Of a DNA stretch of 33,355 bases, positions 32,286 through 33,355 are shown piece after piece. A model generated the notes under the pieces. That model saw only the letters and a list, made by a program, of their open reading frames with translations, was not told the DNA's origin and made no database searches. The translations under genes were made by a program, and so were the position numbers. How positions within the stretch are numbered: the first letter of the stretch is position 1; every line of letters starts with the position of its first letter. The stretch spans positions 1-33,355 of the forward strand of contig CAZVAQ010000025.1 in assembly GCA_964625145.1 (NCBI GenBank), in the 5' to 3' direction. This DNA comes from CAYTRP01 sp964625145 (GTDB taxonomy: Bacteria > Sumerlaeota > Sumerlaeia > SLMS01 > JAHLLQ01).

Positions 32286-33265
32286 TCGGGATAACCCTTC
32301 GGATTCGCCAGGTGCCAACGCCACGCATCGGCAACGATATCCTTAAGCGACGGCTTGGCCGGTGTCCACCCGAGAACGGTCCGGGCACGCTCCGCGGAAG
32401 CCACCAACTGCCCCGGATCGCCGGGTCGCCGGGGGGCCTCCACCGCAGGAATGTCATGGCCGGTCACCTCGCGGCAGACGTCGATCACCTGCCGGACACT
32501 GTACCCATCGCCATTCCCCAGATTGCACGTCAGCGAATCCCCCCCGCGCGCCAAATGATCCACCGCGGCCAGGTGCGCGGTCGCCAGGTCCTGGATGTGA
32601 ATGTAGTCGCGAACGCACGTGCCGTCCGGCGTGTTGTAATCCGTGCCATAAATACCAACCGATTCGCGCTGCCCGAGCGCCACCTGCAGCACCAGCGGAA
32701 TCAGATGCGACTCCGGGCGATGGTCCTCGCCGCGCTGCTCCGTCGCGCCGCACGCATTGAAGTAGCGCAATCGCACGGACTTGATCCCATACGCCGGCTC
32801 GTAGGCCTCCATCGCCTGCTCCATGAACCGTTTGGTCAGGCCATACGGATTGCACGGATTGGTCGGCTGCGTCTCCTGGATGGGGATACCCTGCGGCTCG
32901 CCATAGGTCGCCGCCGTTGACGAAAACACGATCGCCGGTGTTCCCGCCGCACGCATCGCCGACAGCAACGACACCGTCCCGTTCACGTTGTTCCACATGT
33001 ACTTCTCGGGGTTCGCCACGGATTCGCCCACCAGGCTGAACGCCGCGAAGTGGATGATCGCATCCGGCTGCACATCGCGCAGGATATCGATGATCGACGC
33101 CGTCTCCAGCAGGTCGACATGACAGAACTGCACGTCGTCAAACAACGCGGCGCGATGCCCGGTGGACAGGTTGTCGATGACCGTGACGCGGTCGCCGCGG
33201 GCACGCAGGGCCTCTACAGTGGCGCTCCCAATGTAGCCAGCGCCGCCGGTGACAAGAACGTTCAT
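32282..33265 (-). CDS. galE: UDP-glucose 4-epimerase
   Basis: GalE interconverts UDP-glucose and UDP-galactose with bound NAD, supplying galactose for surface glycans and taking galactose into metabolism. The 327-residue short-chain dehydrogenase fold shows the NAD loop VTGGAGYIGS (5-14), DNLSTGH (31-37), the FSSTAATYG active-site strand (114-122), and the catalytic pair Y141/K145 in NPYGLTK. DYIHIQDLA and CNLGNGDGYSV complete the GalE pattern, against plain dehydratases. The ATG at 33265 has GGAG five bases upstream; the frame stays open to the window edge but has no support there. It overlaps gmhA by four bases. The remaining 90 bp to the edge hold the galE leader and perhaps the first codons of a divergent gene (ATG at 33346), too short to call. 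Confidence 0.95.
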   Translation of the reverse strand: MNVLVTGGAGYIGSATVEALRARGDRVTVIDNLSTGHRAALFDDVQFCHVDLLETASIIDILRDVQPDAIIHFAAFSLVGESVANPEKYMWNNVNGTVSLLSAMRAAGTPAIVFSSTAATYGEPQGIPIQETQPTNPCNPYGLTKRFMEQAMEAYEPAYGIKSVRLRYFNACGATEQRGEDHRPESHLIPLVLQVALGQRESVGIYGTDYNTPDGTCVRDYIHIQDLATAHLAAVDHLARGGDSLTCNLGNGDGYSVRQVIDVCREVTGHDIPAVEAPRRPGDPGQLVASAERARTVLGWTPAKPSLKDIVADAWRWHLANPKGYPE

Positions 33266-33355
33266 TGGATCTCCGCATGGAGGAAATGGTCGCCCCCAAC
33301 GCAACGGCGGCAAAGCAGACGGGACAAGGGCATAATTCGGTACACATGGACCCAC

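Overview
The window is GC-rich, densely coded bacterial chromosome with twenty complete or near-complete protein genes. I see no rRNA, tRNA, CRISPR array, transposase or phage gene. The organism is a diderm: KdsB (CMP-Kdo), GmhA (heptose), GalE and an O-antigen-ligase-type membrane protein all point to lipopolysaccharide. It also looks like a sugar-using heterotroph, with a secreted GH13 amylase, a cytoplasmic GH3 glycosidase, a PPi-type phosphofructokinase and an acetate/succinate-type CoA-transferase. FtsZ, a sigma-54 activator with an FHA domain, and AddAB instead of RecBCD would suit a PVC-group relative or another under-sampled Gram-negative phylum (for example Sumerlaeota-like). That placement is a guess; the window holds no rRNA or ribosomal protein to test it.

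Layout, left to right. 1-4100: a heptamer repeat array, then (minus strand) a secreted GH13 amylase and a CoA-transferase. 4289-13540: a minus-strand PilZ-like protein lies head to head with a plus-strand dut-addB-addA operon that handles dUTP removal and double-strand-break resection. 13534-16400: a small lipoprotein on minus, then kdsB and a HI0933-type flavoprotein on plus. 16428-20837 (minus): a tightly coupled pcrA helicase, zinc-ribbon protein and O-antigen-ligase/TPR operon. 21103-23294: a PPi-phosphofructokinase gene and a coiled-coil/basic protein gene, each followed by a clear hairpin terminator. 23324-26650 (minus): a FHA-GAF-AAA+-Fis activator, then a LarA-like protein whose catalytic residues look lost. 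26970-31636 (plus): ftsZ with its terminator and a second heptamer array, then tmk overlapping a GH3 glycosidase gene. 31644-33265 (minus): galE and gmhA, overlapping by four bases.

Most of the region is housekeeping with conserved families. The parts most worth a second look are: (1) the LarA-like protein with W, D, S and L where the family has H, H, K and H, next to a one-component sigma-54 activator and a nested palindrome; (2) the coiled-coil, AT-hook-like basic protein in its own transcription unit; (3) the 7-bp tandem arrays at gene ends, one of which supplies a stop codon; (4) a 10-mer, GCCCGAACAC, seen four times in non-coding DNA, three of them around ftsZ; (5) the zinc-ribbon protein translated between a DNA helicase and an envelope ligase. 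I see no clear new defence or biosynthetic system.
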